Assembly: GCA_965658445.1 (NCBI GenBank)
Contig: CBFHSF010000001.1
Span: forward strand, 286,972 to 350,971
Origin: CBFHSF01 sp965658445
Lineage (GTDB): Bacteria; Bacteroidota; Bacteroidia; Flavobacteriales; Schleiferiaceae
Length of the DNA: 64,000 nucleotides
Reading direction: 5' to 3'
Below, piece by piece: positions 1 to 7,779 of this stretch. The notes beneath the pieces were generated by a model. It had not been told where the DNA came from. It did not search any database and was given only the letters and a program-made list of their open reading frames with translations. Positions within the stretch are counted from its first letter, which is position 1, and every line of letters starts with the position of its first letter. A program made the position numbers and the translations under genes.

Positions 1-633
1 AGAGGAAGACTTCTCGGCTCTTTTAGAGGGGAAGATATGATTCTTAGCATAATGAGTTCAGGTCATTTGAAGCTCGTCGGTTTTGATTTGGCTACTCATT
101 TTGATGAGGATATGATCATCATCGAAAAGTACGATCCCACAAGAGCGCTTTCTGTGGTGTATTGGGAAGGAGCTAAAGCCAAATTCTACGTGAAACGTTT
201 TATTCCTGAGCCCAGTTTGGGTAAAAAGGATCTCTTTATTTCTGAGACCGAAGGTTCTAAGTTGGAGATTGTAAGTTACCACCCCTCACCAGAGGTGGAA
301 ATTACATTCCGCAAAGAGAAGGGGAAACAACGTGATGACGAAAAAACCAACCTTGAGGAGTTTATTAGCGTTAAAGGTATGAAGGCCCTTGGTAACCAGT
401 TGACTAGCTATTCGGTAAGAAAATTGGTTCTTATTGAACCAGAACTCCCTGAGCCGGTTACTACACCTGAGACTTCAGCAGAAATTCAGTTTGAATCTAA
501 CCGTTCTGAAGATGTTTCCAAAGAAACACCGCAAAAACCTGCAGAGCAACCGACAAAGGATACAAAAGAAAACACAAATAACCCGGAAGATTCCGGTCCG
601 GGAGACCCTGGAGAACAGGCGTCGCTTTTTTAG
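1..633 (+). CDS. parC: DNA topoisomerase IV (gyrase-like) subunit A, C-terminal part
   Basis: This is the 3' end of a gene that enters from the left edge; the frame is open from base 1 and begins RGRLLGSFRGEDMILSIM. The visible 210 residues resemble the C-terminal beta-pinwheel of the A subunit of Bacteroidota topoisomerase IV, the DNA-wrapping domain. They include the family-typical stretch LEEFISVKGMKALGNQL. An acidic, Pro/Glu/Lys-rich disordered tail follows and ends in QASLF. The catalytic tyrosine and winged-helix domain lie outside the window. An internal ATG at 37 would give a shorter ORF but is not the real start. Identification rests on similarity in the pinwheel only, so gyrA versus parC is inferred. 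Confidence 0.8.
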   Translation, partial: RGRLLGSFRGEDMILSIMSSGHLKLVGFDLATHFDEDMIIIEKYDPTRALSVVYWEGAKAKFYVKRFIPEPSLGKKDLFISETEGSKLEIVSYHPSPEVEITFRKEKGKQRDDEKTNLEEFISVKGMKALGNQLTSYSVRKLVLIEPELPEPVTTPETSAEIQFESNRSEDVSKETPQKPAEQPTKDTKENTNNPEDSGPGDPGEQASLF

Positions 634-657
634 GCTTCGCCAAAACAAAGCTCACAT

Positions 658-2250
658 ATGAAAAAGCACTACTTCCTGACCCTATTTGCATTGAGCACCT
701 TTATTTCATGGGGGCAATTTGACAGTCTCAACATGAATAAAATTGGGCACCTGCCTTATCCTAACATTGAACTCAATGACGTATGGGGGTATGTGGATTC
801 ATTAGACAATGAATACGCTTTAGTAGGAACGCGCAATTCCTTCAGTGTGGTAGATATTTCTACGCCTTCCAATCCGGTGGAAGTTTTTGATATTCCTGGA
901 GCATACTCTGTGTGGAGAGATGTAAAAACCTGGAATAACCACGCCTATGTCATTCACGATAGTTACAGCGGAACCACCGACGGAATCCTTATTGTCGATT
1001 TAACGGACATGGATACCACACCTACATTTACGAAGTTTTACCCTATGATTCCGGAACCGGATTCTTCTCAGTTTTTCTTGTACACTCGTTCGCACAATGT
1101 TTACATAGACGAGAATGGTGTACTGTATGTCTTTGGTGCCAACGTAAAAAATGGCGGGGTGTTGATGTTTGACCTGACGGTAGATCCCATGAATCCCGTT
1201 TACTTGGGAATGTGGGACGAGCAGTATCTGCATGACGGAATGGTAAGAGGAGACACCCTTTGGGCGGGAGGAATTCTAATAGGAAACCTCTATGCCATTG
1301 ATGTATCCAATAAATCCAACCCAACCACAATGGGTTCTATCACTACTCCTAGTGCATTTACTCACAACTGTTGGGTTTCTGACGACGGAAAAACAGTGTA
1401 CACCACCGATGAGGTTCCCGATGCTTATATCGCCTCTTACGACGTTACCGATTTGAGTAATATTACCGAACTGGATAGAATTCAAAGCTCCTATGGTTTG
1501 GACGTTATTCCTCACAACACTCACGTTTATGGGGATTTCTTGGTGACTTCCTACTACACCAGTGGACTTCAAATTGTGGATGCAGAATATCCAAATAATC
1601 TTGTGGAAGTGGGATACTATGATCATTCAGCGTTTTTTGGAAATACTTACAGTGGAAGCTGGGGAGCCTATCCTTACTTGCCTTCAGGATTAATACTTTC
1701 TACAGATATTGAGGAAGGACTCTTCGTGCTTTCCTCTCCCTATGTGAGAGCCTCGCGCTTTAGTGGTGTAGTGGTAGATTCTGTTTCAGGAACTCCCATT
1801 CCCATTGCCAGTGTAAACTTTATTTCTTCTGGAGAAAACATAACTACGGACCTCATGGGTGAGTTTATTATTGGAAATACGCTGACTACCCAAGATACCA
1901 TCATGGTTCAACAGCCGGGTTATAAGACCTATGAACTTCCTGTAACCTGGTTGAGTGGTCAAAACCAAAATGTGGTCATTGAATTGGTTCCTGAAAGTGT
2001 TGGTGTAGAAGAGTGGGTAGGGGCTTTGCCTGTAATTTATCCAAATCCTTCAGCCTCCGGAGCCTTTACCATTGATTACGAAGGAGAAGAGTTGGATAGA
2101 TTCGCTGTTTACAATACGGTAGGTCAACTGATTTTGGAATCGGACTTCGTAGGCGGCAGAGAGGAGATTCAATTGAACTCTGGTTTTTACTTTGTTCATT
2201 TGATGGCTCGTTCAGGAGCTACGGCTGTGGTGAAGATCATTGCCCAATAA
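658..2250 (+). CDS. Choice-of-anchor B / LVIVD-repeat secreted protein with T9SS sorting domain
   Basis: A 530-residue secreted protein. Residues 1-19 form a Sec signal peptide (MKKHYFLTLFALSTFISWGQ). Residues 40-365 hold repeated blocks of the LVIVD/choice-of-anchor B beta-propeller type (SVVDISTPSNP, LIVDLTD, AIDVSNKSNP, LQIVDAEYPNN). Residues 370-445 look like a carboxypeptidase-regulatory-like (CarboxypepD_reg) beta-sandwich beginning SGVVVDSVSGTPIP. The last ~75 residues are a type A T9SS sorting domain (VIYPNPSASGAF... ending VVKIIAQ), so the protein should cross the outer membrane through the type IX system and be surface-anchored or released. Its ligand is not evident. It starts 24 bp after the preceding stop. 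Confidence 0.88.
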   Translation: MKKHYFLTLFALSTFISWGQFDSLNMNKIGHLPYPNIELNDVWGYVDSLDNEYALVGTRNSFSVVDISTPSNPVEVFDIPGAYSVWRDVKTWNNHAYVIHDSYSGTTDGILIVDLTDMDTTPTFTKFYPMIPEPDSSQFFLYTRSHNVYIDENGVLYVFGANVKNGGVLMFDLTVDPMNPVYLGMWDEQYLHDGMVRGDTLWAGGILIGNLYAIDVSNKSNPTTMGSITTPSAFTHNCWVSDDGKTVYTTDEVPDAYIASYDVTDLSNITELDRIQSSYGLDVIPHNTHVYGDFLVTSYYTSGLQIVDAEYPNNLVEVGYYDHSAFFGNTYSGSWGAYPYLPSGLILSTDIEEGLFVLSSPYVRASRFSGVVVDSVSGTPIPIASVNFISSGENITTDLMGEFIIGNTLTTQDTIMVQQPGYKTYELPVTWLSGQNQNVVIELVPESVGVEEWVGALPVIYPNPSASGAFTIDYEGEELDRFAVYNTVGQLILESDFVGGREEIQLNSGFYFVHLMARSGATAVVKIIAQ

Positions 2251-2291
2251 TTTTCTCAACGGAGATTTTTTCTAACGATTTTACCTAAAAA

Positions 2292-2308
2292 GTACCTAAC
2301 TTAGGTAC
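2292..2308. terminator. Short perfect hairpin between convergent genes
   Basis: GTACCTAA and TTAGGTAC pair perfectly around a single C, between the convergent T9SS substrate gene and the broken gene on the minus strand. There is no clear T-tract, so terminator function is only a guess. Confidence 0.3.
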
Positions 2309-2364
2309 ATGGTTGTACAATTGCTATAGGATGTGGCGTGGGTTCTCTTGCTTTTGCAAGTCAC

Positions 2365-2799
2365 CTATTTGTCAATTTTTGCCTTGGCCACGGGTGGAAA
2401 TTTATTTTTCTGAGACAACCAAGGAGTGGGGTAGGCCAACATAAAGAGTAATGATTTTGCTCCCTTTTCCTCCAATAATTTTTCCAGGCTTTTGCTGAGT
2501 AATTCAAGGTATTGTGGGAGAGGAACCTTAGGCCCTTCAAAGATGATTTCCTCCAGAATCTCTCTGTGTTCTCCGTTGTACACATCGCGTTCGGCATTTT
2601 ACTTGGCGAGTTCTTCGGCATTCCATTGATCCACCTCTTCCCGAGACACATACCTTGGTTCCTCAGAATCGTCCACGTACATTTCTCCCGGTTCATAGGG
2701 GTCATTGCTGGGGTTGTACAAACTGTCTTGAACCGCAGTGAGGTAATCCGCAAAGGTTGGGCTTAGCGCAAAAGCGTCTTGGCTGGAAACTAGATTCAT
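2365..2799 (-). pseudogene. Unknown protein split by an in-frame TAA
   Basis: Two minus-strand ORFs in one frame, 2599-2799 (66 aa, starts MNLVSSQDAF) and 2365-2583 (from a GTG), are separated by a single TAA directly after ...NAEELAK. Read through, the frame continues NAERDVYNGEHREILEEI with no shift and gives about 144 residues with an acidic N-terminal half and a C-terminal half ending AKIDK. The ATG at 2799 directly follows the stop of the upstream marC gene, so the two were probably co-transcribed. I do not recognise the family. The TAA may be a true nonsense mutation, a draft-sequence error (GAA or AAA would restore the frame), or the second half may start separately. Confidence 0.55.
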
Positions 2800-3408
2800 T
2801 TAAATAATATCAAAAGAAGCCTTTATGCCTTCCACAACGTTAGATACGGCAATAGAAGAAAGGATAAGCCCCATGATCCTTGAAATAAGACTGGCACCAG
2901 ATTCTCCAATGAGCTTTTGAATTTTGCTAGCCATCAACAAAAAGACAACCACAATGATCAGGACCGATAGCATTACAAGGCTTGTAATGGCTTGCTCAGA
3001 GATGGGATGATCTTCGTTTTTGGTAAGCAGAACAACGGCCAACATAGCACCGGGACTTGCAATGGAGGGAATGGCCAATGGGAAAATGGCCTTTTCATTG
3101 ACTTCCGTAATGGTGTTGATTTCTCTTTCGGGTTTGGATTCCCCAAAAATCATAGTCATGGCAAACATAAACAGGACAATTCCCCCGGCTATCTGAAAAG
3201 AGGGTAAGGGCACCTGAATAGCATCCAAGAGAGGCTCTCCCGCCACAATGAAAAACAGCAACACAATGGTAGCGACCACCGTGGCACGAATGGCAATGGC
3301 CTTTTTTTGCTTTTTATCAAACCCTTGGGTTACCGCAATAAACACAGGAATGGATCCGACAGGGTCAATGACCGCAAACAGAAAAATAAAAGTGGAAATC
3401 AAGTCCAT
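2800..3408 (-). CDS. MarC family (NAAT) integral membrane protein
   Basis: 202 residues, the usual length of the MarC/UPF0056 family, with six predicted membrane segments. The N-terminal segment carries the family signature FAVIDPVGSIPVF, and the second half repeats the fold with IFPLAIPSIASPGAML. MarC proteins sit in the inner membrane. Their transported substrate is not established, and the older link to multiple antibiotic resistance is not supported. The stop abuts the ATG of the broken downstream gene. The start at 3408 (MDLISTFIFLFAV) fits the family N-terminus. Confidence 0.88.
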   Translation of the reverse strand: MDLISTFIFLFAVIDPVGSIPVFIAVTQGFDKKQKKAIAIRATVVATIVLLFFIVAGEPLLDAIQVPLPSFQIAGGIVLFMFAMTMIFGESKPEREINTITEVNEKAIFPLAIPSIASPGAMLAVVLLTKNEDHPISEQAITSLVMLSVLIIVVVFLLMASKIQKLIGESGASLISRIMGLILSSIAVSNVVEGIKASFDII

Positions 3409-3503
3409 TACAGAGTGAAAACGGGTTTGGTTTGTCCCAATAAATGTACTCTATTTTTTGATTTTTAAAGGGTTGTTTCTCATTTCCCTGAAGGTGATTT
3501 TGG

Positions 3504-3518
3504 ATATTCTCAGAATAT
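3504..3518. promoter_or_regulatory. Inverted repeat upstream of the lipoprotein gene
   Basis: ATATTCT and AGAATAT are perfect 7-base arms around one C, about 50 bp upstream of the start at 3568. The position and symmetry suit an operator for a dimeric regulator, but no regulator is identifiable, so this is a sequence observation only. Confidence 0.3.
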
Positions 3519-3567
3519 ACCCTACCTTAATGTATTTAATTCCTTACCGAACAAACAACTTAATCCA

Positions 3568-5283
3568 ATGATTATGAATCACTACACGCAATGGCTTAAC
3601 GGCTTTAGACTGGGCTCAATGGTCCTAGTAGCCGGAATTTTCGCGAGCTCTTGTGCAGAAAATCAAGAGGTTGAATCCCAGTCTCAGCCAGAAGTTCAGG
3701 AGGTAAAGCACCCCTTCTTGGCGCATGAAAAATTGGCGACTACGCATTTTGATCTCAAGCAATCCGATAACTTTACCCAACCCGTTCCCAAGGGATTGTA
3801 CAACATTGATCCCAAGGACACGTCTAAGGTTCAGAGGGTGCCAGCAGGTCCCGTTAATATCATAACACTCAAATCTACGGAGAAGGGGTTTTGGTGGGCC
3901 TTGGCAACCGATAAGGTCACCTACATAGACGGCCGCAAAGGCGGTTGGAGCGCGGTGAGCTCTTTCACACTTCCCAAGGTGGCTTTGATTCCTGTAGAAA
4001 ACTTAGACGCCGTTTTGGACAATACCTATGGTTCAAGTGATGAATTGGCAAAGGACTACTACCAATACTGGGCGCCCAGCCCCATGCAGAATCCTACGTT
4101 GCGAATGATGACGGGGAATTCTATCTACGCCACAGTAGACAAAGAAAACTCTCTGTATTTGACGGCCTCAGGTCATATTTACAAGCTCAATATGGTGGAG
4201 GGCGAAGTGGCCATGACTAGCAGCATAGAACTCAAAAGTCAAATGGCCGTACCCGATGCGCTTAAAGATGTAATTCCATTGGAGAAAATCCCTGGTGGAA
4301 TTCAAGGAGTAAACATCGGATACGACGGAACCATTTTTGTCGGAACCATTTTTGGACTGATGGCTGTGGAGCCGGATTTGTCTGCTGTAGTGGATAAGTT
4401 CTCTTTCCCCATACAGGCCTTCTTTTCCAACTTCCCACCCAAGCCGGGAGAAACTCCAGAGTTTATCTCCAACTCCTTTTCTATAGACACGGACAATTCC
4501 GTTTACGTTGCTACGGGTAACAGCATTAACAAGGTGGTGTGGAAGGATAGAAAGTTCTCCATTGATCCCGCCCATGGTGCGTGGTCAGAGGCATACAATA
4601 CGGGGGAAAAGACTCCGACCATTAAATACGGAACGGGAACCGGTTCAACACCCACTTTAATGGATGTTGGCGATGACCGCTTGGTCGTCTTTACGGACGG
4701 GGCCAACCGAATGCATCTATGTGCTTTTTACCGCGATGCGCGTGAAGGAGGTCAATTTGCAGACTCTATTGTGGTGAATTGTGGTTTCGAGAAAGGACCA
4801 AGGTTCATCCAATCGGAGCAGTCAGTAGCCACATTGGGCAACGGAGCCTTTGTGGTAAATAACATTGCTCCACAACCCGAAGGACTCAGAGATTTTGACA
4901 CCACCAACCAAGTAGCTGATTTGATTTTTAACGTTCTCGCCGTTGGGCCCATCGTTAAGCCTGGCCGCGGAATAGAGAAGTTTAATTGGGACCAAGCCAC
5001 TCATAAATGGACTCGAGGCTGGAGCAATTCCAAGGTGAGTTCTACCAGTATGGTTCCTGCCGTGAGCTCTTCATCAAACATCGTTTTGATCAACACCTAC
5101 AACCAAGAGAAGGGTTGGCAGGTCTTGGGTTACGATTGGGAATCGGGCATGTTGGTTCACGAGGTCAACATGGGAAAAACTTCCTACGGAAATGGTGCCT
5201 ACGCCCTCATTGAATATTTTGAAAACGGTGATTTGCTGTTTAACGGTATCGGTGGGCCTATGAGGATTAGTTTGTCTGAATAG
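3568..5283 (+). CDS. Unknown lipoprotein, probable beta-propeller
   Basis: 571 residues with an N-terminal lipoprotein signal: hydrophobic stretch SMVLVAGIFA followed by the lipobox ASSC at Cys29. The mature protein is therefore likely attached to the outer membrane. The rest has no membrane segment and contains several similar strand-turn units, such as TVDKENSLYLTASGHIYKLN, NIGYDGTIFVGTIFGLMAV and SIDTDNSVYVATGNSINKV. This spacing is typical of a beta-propeller or quinoprotein-like fold. I do not recognise a named family and no catalytic motif is visible. An alternative ATG three codons downstream (3574) is equally possible. Confidence 0.75.
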   Translation: MIMNHYTQWLNGFRLGSMVLVAGIFASSCAENQEVESQSQPEVQEVKHPFLAHEKLATTHFDLKQSDNFTQPVPKGLYNIDPKDTSKVQRVPAGPVNIITLKSTEKGFWWALATDKVTYIDGRKGGWSAVSSFTLPKVALIPVENLDAVLDNTYGSSDELAKDYYQYWAPSPMQNPTLRMMTGNSIYATVDKENSLYLTASGHIYKLNMVEGEVAMTSSIELKSQMAVPDALKDVIPLEKIPGGIQGVNIGYDGTIFVGTIFGLMAVEPDLSAVVDKFSFPIQAFFSNFPPKPGETPEFISNSFSIDTDNSVYVATGNSINKVVWKDRKFSIDPAHGAWSEAYNTGEKTPTIKYGTGTGSTPTLMDVGDDRLVVFTDGANRMHLCAFYRDAREGGQFADSIVVNCGFEKGPRFIQSEQSVATLGNGAFVVNNIAPQPEGLRDFDTTNQVADLIFNVLAVGPIVKPGRGIEKFNWDQATHKWTRGWSNSKVSSTSMVPAVSSSSNIVLINTYNQEKGWQVLGYDWESGMLVHEVNMGKTSYGNGAYALIEYFENGDLLFNGIGGPMRISLSE

Positions 5284-5352
5284 GGAATAAGGAATAAGGA
5301 AGAATGAAGGAATGAGGAAGAATGGAGGGGAGTGACCTATTCCTGATTTTGG
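5284..5352. repeat. Intergenic low-complexity repeat after a TAG stop
   Basis: Directly after the TAG of the lipoprotein gene come GGAATAA units and purine-rich AATGAAGGAATGAGG text. The 17-mer at 5301-5317 recurs inverted at 35908-35924, and the 13-mer at 5340-5352 (TTCCTGATTTTGG) recurs at 35422-35434, so these are members of a dispersed intergenic repeat family. Confidence 0.6.
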
Positions 5353-5368
5353 TTGACTCATTCTTTTT

Positions 5369-5788
5369 TCACTCTGATGATTTTCGGTTCCAACGCAAGG
5401 TGAGTTCTACTCCTATGAGAATTCCCAATCCAAAGGAAACGGCCAACAATCCAAATCGATTGATTTGCAGGTTTTGAATGAGCGTTCCTAAGATCATGGC
5501 AAAGCCATTGGACAAAAAGAAAAAACCTCCAAACTGCCAGAAAACTGTGGGTTTAGAAAAGCGCAAAGGATTTTCGTTCCAATGGGGAGGTGTGAGTTCT
5601 TGGCCAAAAACTCCTTGGTTAAATTTTGAAATCAACGGTATGGCAAAAGCTCCAAATACCAGAGGCATGATCAGTACAAACCCCAAACCTTCTCCCATGC
5701 CGCCTTGAGGAGGATAAATAAGGTTGGGAATACAAAGCACCGCCAGAATAATGGCCTTGATCTTTCCGGTTCGATTCCAGTTTTTCAT
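5369..5788 (-). CDS. Hypothetical four-segment membrane protein
   Basis: About 139 residues from the ATG at 5788 (MKNWNRTGKIKAIIL). An upstream ATG at 5821 would add 11 polar residues. Four hydrophobic segments are visible: AIILAVLCIPNLIY, GFVLIMPLVFGAFAIPLI, VFWQFGGFFFLSNGFAMIL and LLAVSFGLGILIGVELTL. The basic end WNRKSSE follows. No family is recognised. It is convergent with the upstream lipoprotein gene and divergent from icd, so it is probably a monocistron. Only the membrane location can be stated. Confidence 0.6.
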   Translation of the reverse strand: MKNWNRTGKIKAIILAVLCIPNLIYPPQGGMGEGLGFVLIMPLVFGAFAIPLISKFNQGVFGQELTPPHWNENPLRFSKPTVFWQFGGFFFLSNGFAMILGTLIQNLQINRFGLLAVSFGLGILIGVELTLRWNRKSSE

Positions 5789-5927
5789 GGTTTGATGGTG
5801 TTCGAAGGTTTTTGATGCCAAATGGCAATGGAAGGGGAAGATAACAAAAGAGTGTGAAATTGGTTTAATAAGTAAATTTTATGCATTAGATAAAAAACAT
5901 AAATAAAAATATATGAAAAACTCTTTT

Positions 5928-5936
5928 CATATTTGC
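5928..5936 (+). promoter_or_regulatory. CATATTTGC promoter-like element upstream of icd
   Basis: The nonamer CATATTTGC occurs 55 bp before the icd ATG in a very AT-rich tract. The same nonamer precedes the heme-protein gene (34904-34912) and tatC (42992-43000). It differs by one base from the Bacteroidota -7 consensus TAnnTTTG. Confidence 0.4.
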
Positions 5937-5990
5937 AGTGTACAAAAACAAACGCCCATAGAAACTAAGAATATCTAAACCCCCATAACT

Positions 5991-7514
5991 ATGAGCATGG
6001 ATTTAATCAAAGAGCAGTCTGCTCCCTCCTCAAACACAGAAACCATCACCCCCGTAAAAGTTGCCATGGCCAAAGGCGACGGCATCGGCCCCGAAATCAT
6101 GGACGCCACCCTACGCGTATTAAAAGCCGCCGGTGCTCAAATCCAACCTGAGTTTATTGACTTGGGAGAAAAGGTATACCTCTCAGGGAATACCTCCGGA
6201 ATTGGTTCCGACGCTTGGGAAGCCATCAATAGAAACAAAGTTATACTCAAAGCGCCCATTACCACTCCTCAGGGTAAGGGCTACAAATCACTGAACGTAA
6301 CCTTGAGAAAGTCTCTGGGGCTTTTCTCTAACGTAAGACCCGTTCAGGCTTACACTCCTTACGTTCCCTCTCATTTTCAGCAAATGGATGTGGTCATCAT
6401 CCGCGAGAACGAGGAGGATTTGTACGCAGGGATTGAACACAGACAGACTCAGGACGTGTACCAATGTCTCAAACTCATTACAAGGCCGGGCTGTGAGCGC
6501 ATCATCCGCTACGCTTTTGAGTATGCCGTGGCGTACGGTCGCAAGAAGGTGACCTGTATGGTGAAGGACAACATCATGAAAATTACCGACGGGCTCTTCC
6601 ACACCGTCTTCAAAGAGATCGCAGCAGAATATCCTCAGATTCAATCCGAATCTCAAATTATTGACATAGGCTCCGCTCGCTTAGCCAACAACCCCGAAAA
6701 CTACGACGTAATCGTAACCGCAAATCTTTACGGAGATATCATTTCCGATATCGCGGCGGAAATCGGAGGTTCGGTGGGAATGTGTGGCTCGGCCAACATT
6801 GGCAAGAACGTAGCCATGTTCGAAGCCATCCATGGTTCGGCCCCAGACATTGCAGGGCAGGGAATCGCCAACCCCTCTGGATTGTTAAACGCTGCCATTT
6901 CCATGCTGGCGCACATCGGTCAGTCTGCCATAGGGGACAAGGTGAAAAACGCTTGGTTAACCACTTTGGAGCAAGGCTTCCACACAGCGGATATCTACAA
7001 CGCAAACAAGAGCATTCAGAAAGTGAGTACTCAGGAGTTTGCCGATAGAATAATTTCCAACCTCGGAAAAACACCCCAAAACCTTCCGGTAAGTCAACTA
7101 GAAAGTGGTAAGGGAAATATTGAAATCCCTGACTACGAGCGCAAAACGGAAGAAAAAAGATTGGTGGGAGTGGATGTGTTTTTGGATTGGCCGGGTTCCG
7201 ATCCCAATGAGCTTGGTGATTTGTTGACCCATCACAAAGACATTCACATGAAACTGAAAATGATCACCAACCGAGGAGTCAAAGTTTACCCTGACGGACT
7301 CAAAGAAACGTACTGTACGGACCACTGGAGATGTCGTTTTGTAGGTGCTGACGCGGACCTCTCTAACACGGACGCATCCTACCAGCCCGTAGTGTACGAA
7401 CACGTGGTGGCCCTCCAATCATCGCTTTTCCACATAGGATTAGACGTCATCAAAACGGAAAACCTCTACGAGTTCAATAAAAAGCGCGGATTCTCTCTGG
7501 GACAAGGAGAATGA
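5991..7514 (+). CDS. icd: NADP-dependent isocitrate dehydrogenase (Thermus/Rickettsia type)
   Basis: 507 residues. It catalyses oxidative decarboxylation of isocitrate to 2-oxoglutarate in the TCA cycle, in the cytoplasm. Residues 20-350 are the isocitrate/isopropylmalate dehydrogenase fold: GDGIGPEIMDATL near residue 30, the substrate-binding segment SLNVTLRKSLGLFSNVRP, the phosphorylation-loop/tyrosine motif ENEEDLYAGIEH, and the metal/cofactor region TANLYGDIISD with GSAPDIAGQGIANPSG. The ~130-residue extension after residue 375 (KRLVGVDVFLDW... RFVGADAD) is characteristic of the Thermus-type enzyme, which is longer than the 416-residue E. coli form. NADP preference is inferred from the family. 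A strong terminator follows. Confidence 0.92.
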   Translation: MSMDLIKEQSAPSSNTETITPVKVAMAKGDGIGPEIMDATLRVLKAAGAQIQPEFIDLGEKVYLSGNTSGIGSDAWEAINRNKVILKAPITTPQGKGYKSLNVTLRKSLGLFSNVRPVQAYTPYVPSHFQQMDVVIIRENEEDLYAGIEHRQTQDVYQCLKLITRPGCERIIRYAFEYAVAYGRKKVTCMVKDNIMKITDGLFHTVFKEIAAEYPQIQSESQIIDIGSARLANNPENYDVIVTANLYGDIISDIAAEIGGSVGMCGSANIGKNVAMFEAIHGSAPDIAGQGIANPSGLLNAAISMLAHIGQSAIGDKVKNAWLTTLEQGFHTADIYNANKSIQKVSTQEFADRIISNLGKTPQNLPVSQLESGKGNIEIPDYERKTEEKRLVGVDVFLDWPGSDPNELGDLLTHHKDIHMKLKMITNRGVKVYPDGLKETYCTDHWRCRFVGADADLSNTDASYQPVVYEHVVALQSSLFHIGLDVIKTENLYEFNKKRGFSLGQGE

Positions 7515-7577
7515 TCAAAGGTGTAGCGAATAGAGAAAACTCTTCTTAAACCACCCAATTCTACGAGAATCTGTGGC

Positions 7578-7609
7578 CCACGGCAATTTCCATTGTCGTG
7601 GTTTTTTTT
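7578..7609 (+). terminator. Rho-independent terminator of icd
   Basis: CCACGGCAAT pairs with ATTGTCGTGG (one wobble pair) around a 4-base loop, followed by a run of eight T. It lies 63 bp after the icd stop. Confidence 0.85.
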
Positions 7610-7688
7610 GTTATTCGATTGCTGATAACTAACCGTTTGAATCCGTTTAAAAACGATTCAGGGGGTTCTTTTTGTCATGTGGAAAAGG

Positions 7689-7696
7689 TATCTTTG
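7689..7696 (+). promoter_or_regulatory. -7 element (TATCTTTG) of the rfbC promoter
   Basis: TATCTTTG matches the Bacteroidota -7 consensus TAnnTTTG. A TTTG at 7671-7674 lies 14 bp upstream, shorter than the usual ~19 bp, so the -33 partner is uncertain. The -7 element is 84 bp before the rfbC ATG and downstream of the icd terminator. Confidence 0.5.
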
Positions 7697-7779
7697 TAAG
7701 ATTCCGCTTTTTGGAGCGGCAATTCATTTTTAGTGAAATTCATTTTATTGAAATCCAATAGAACAAGTCATTACCAAGA

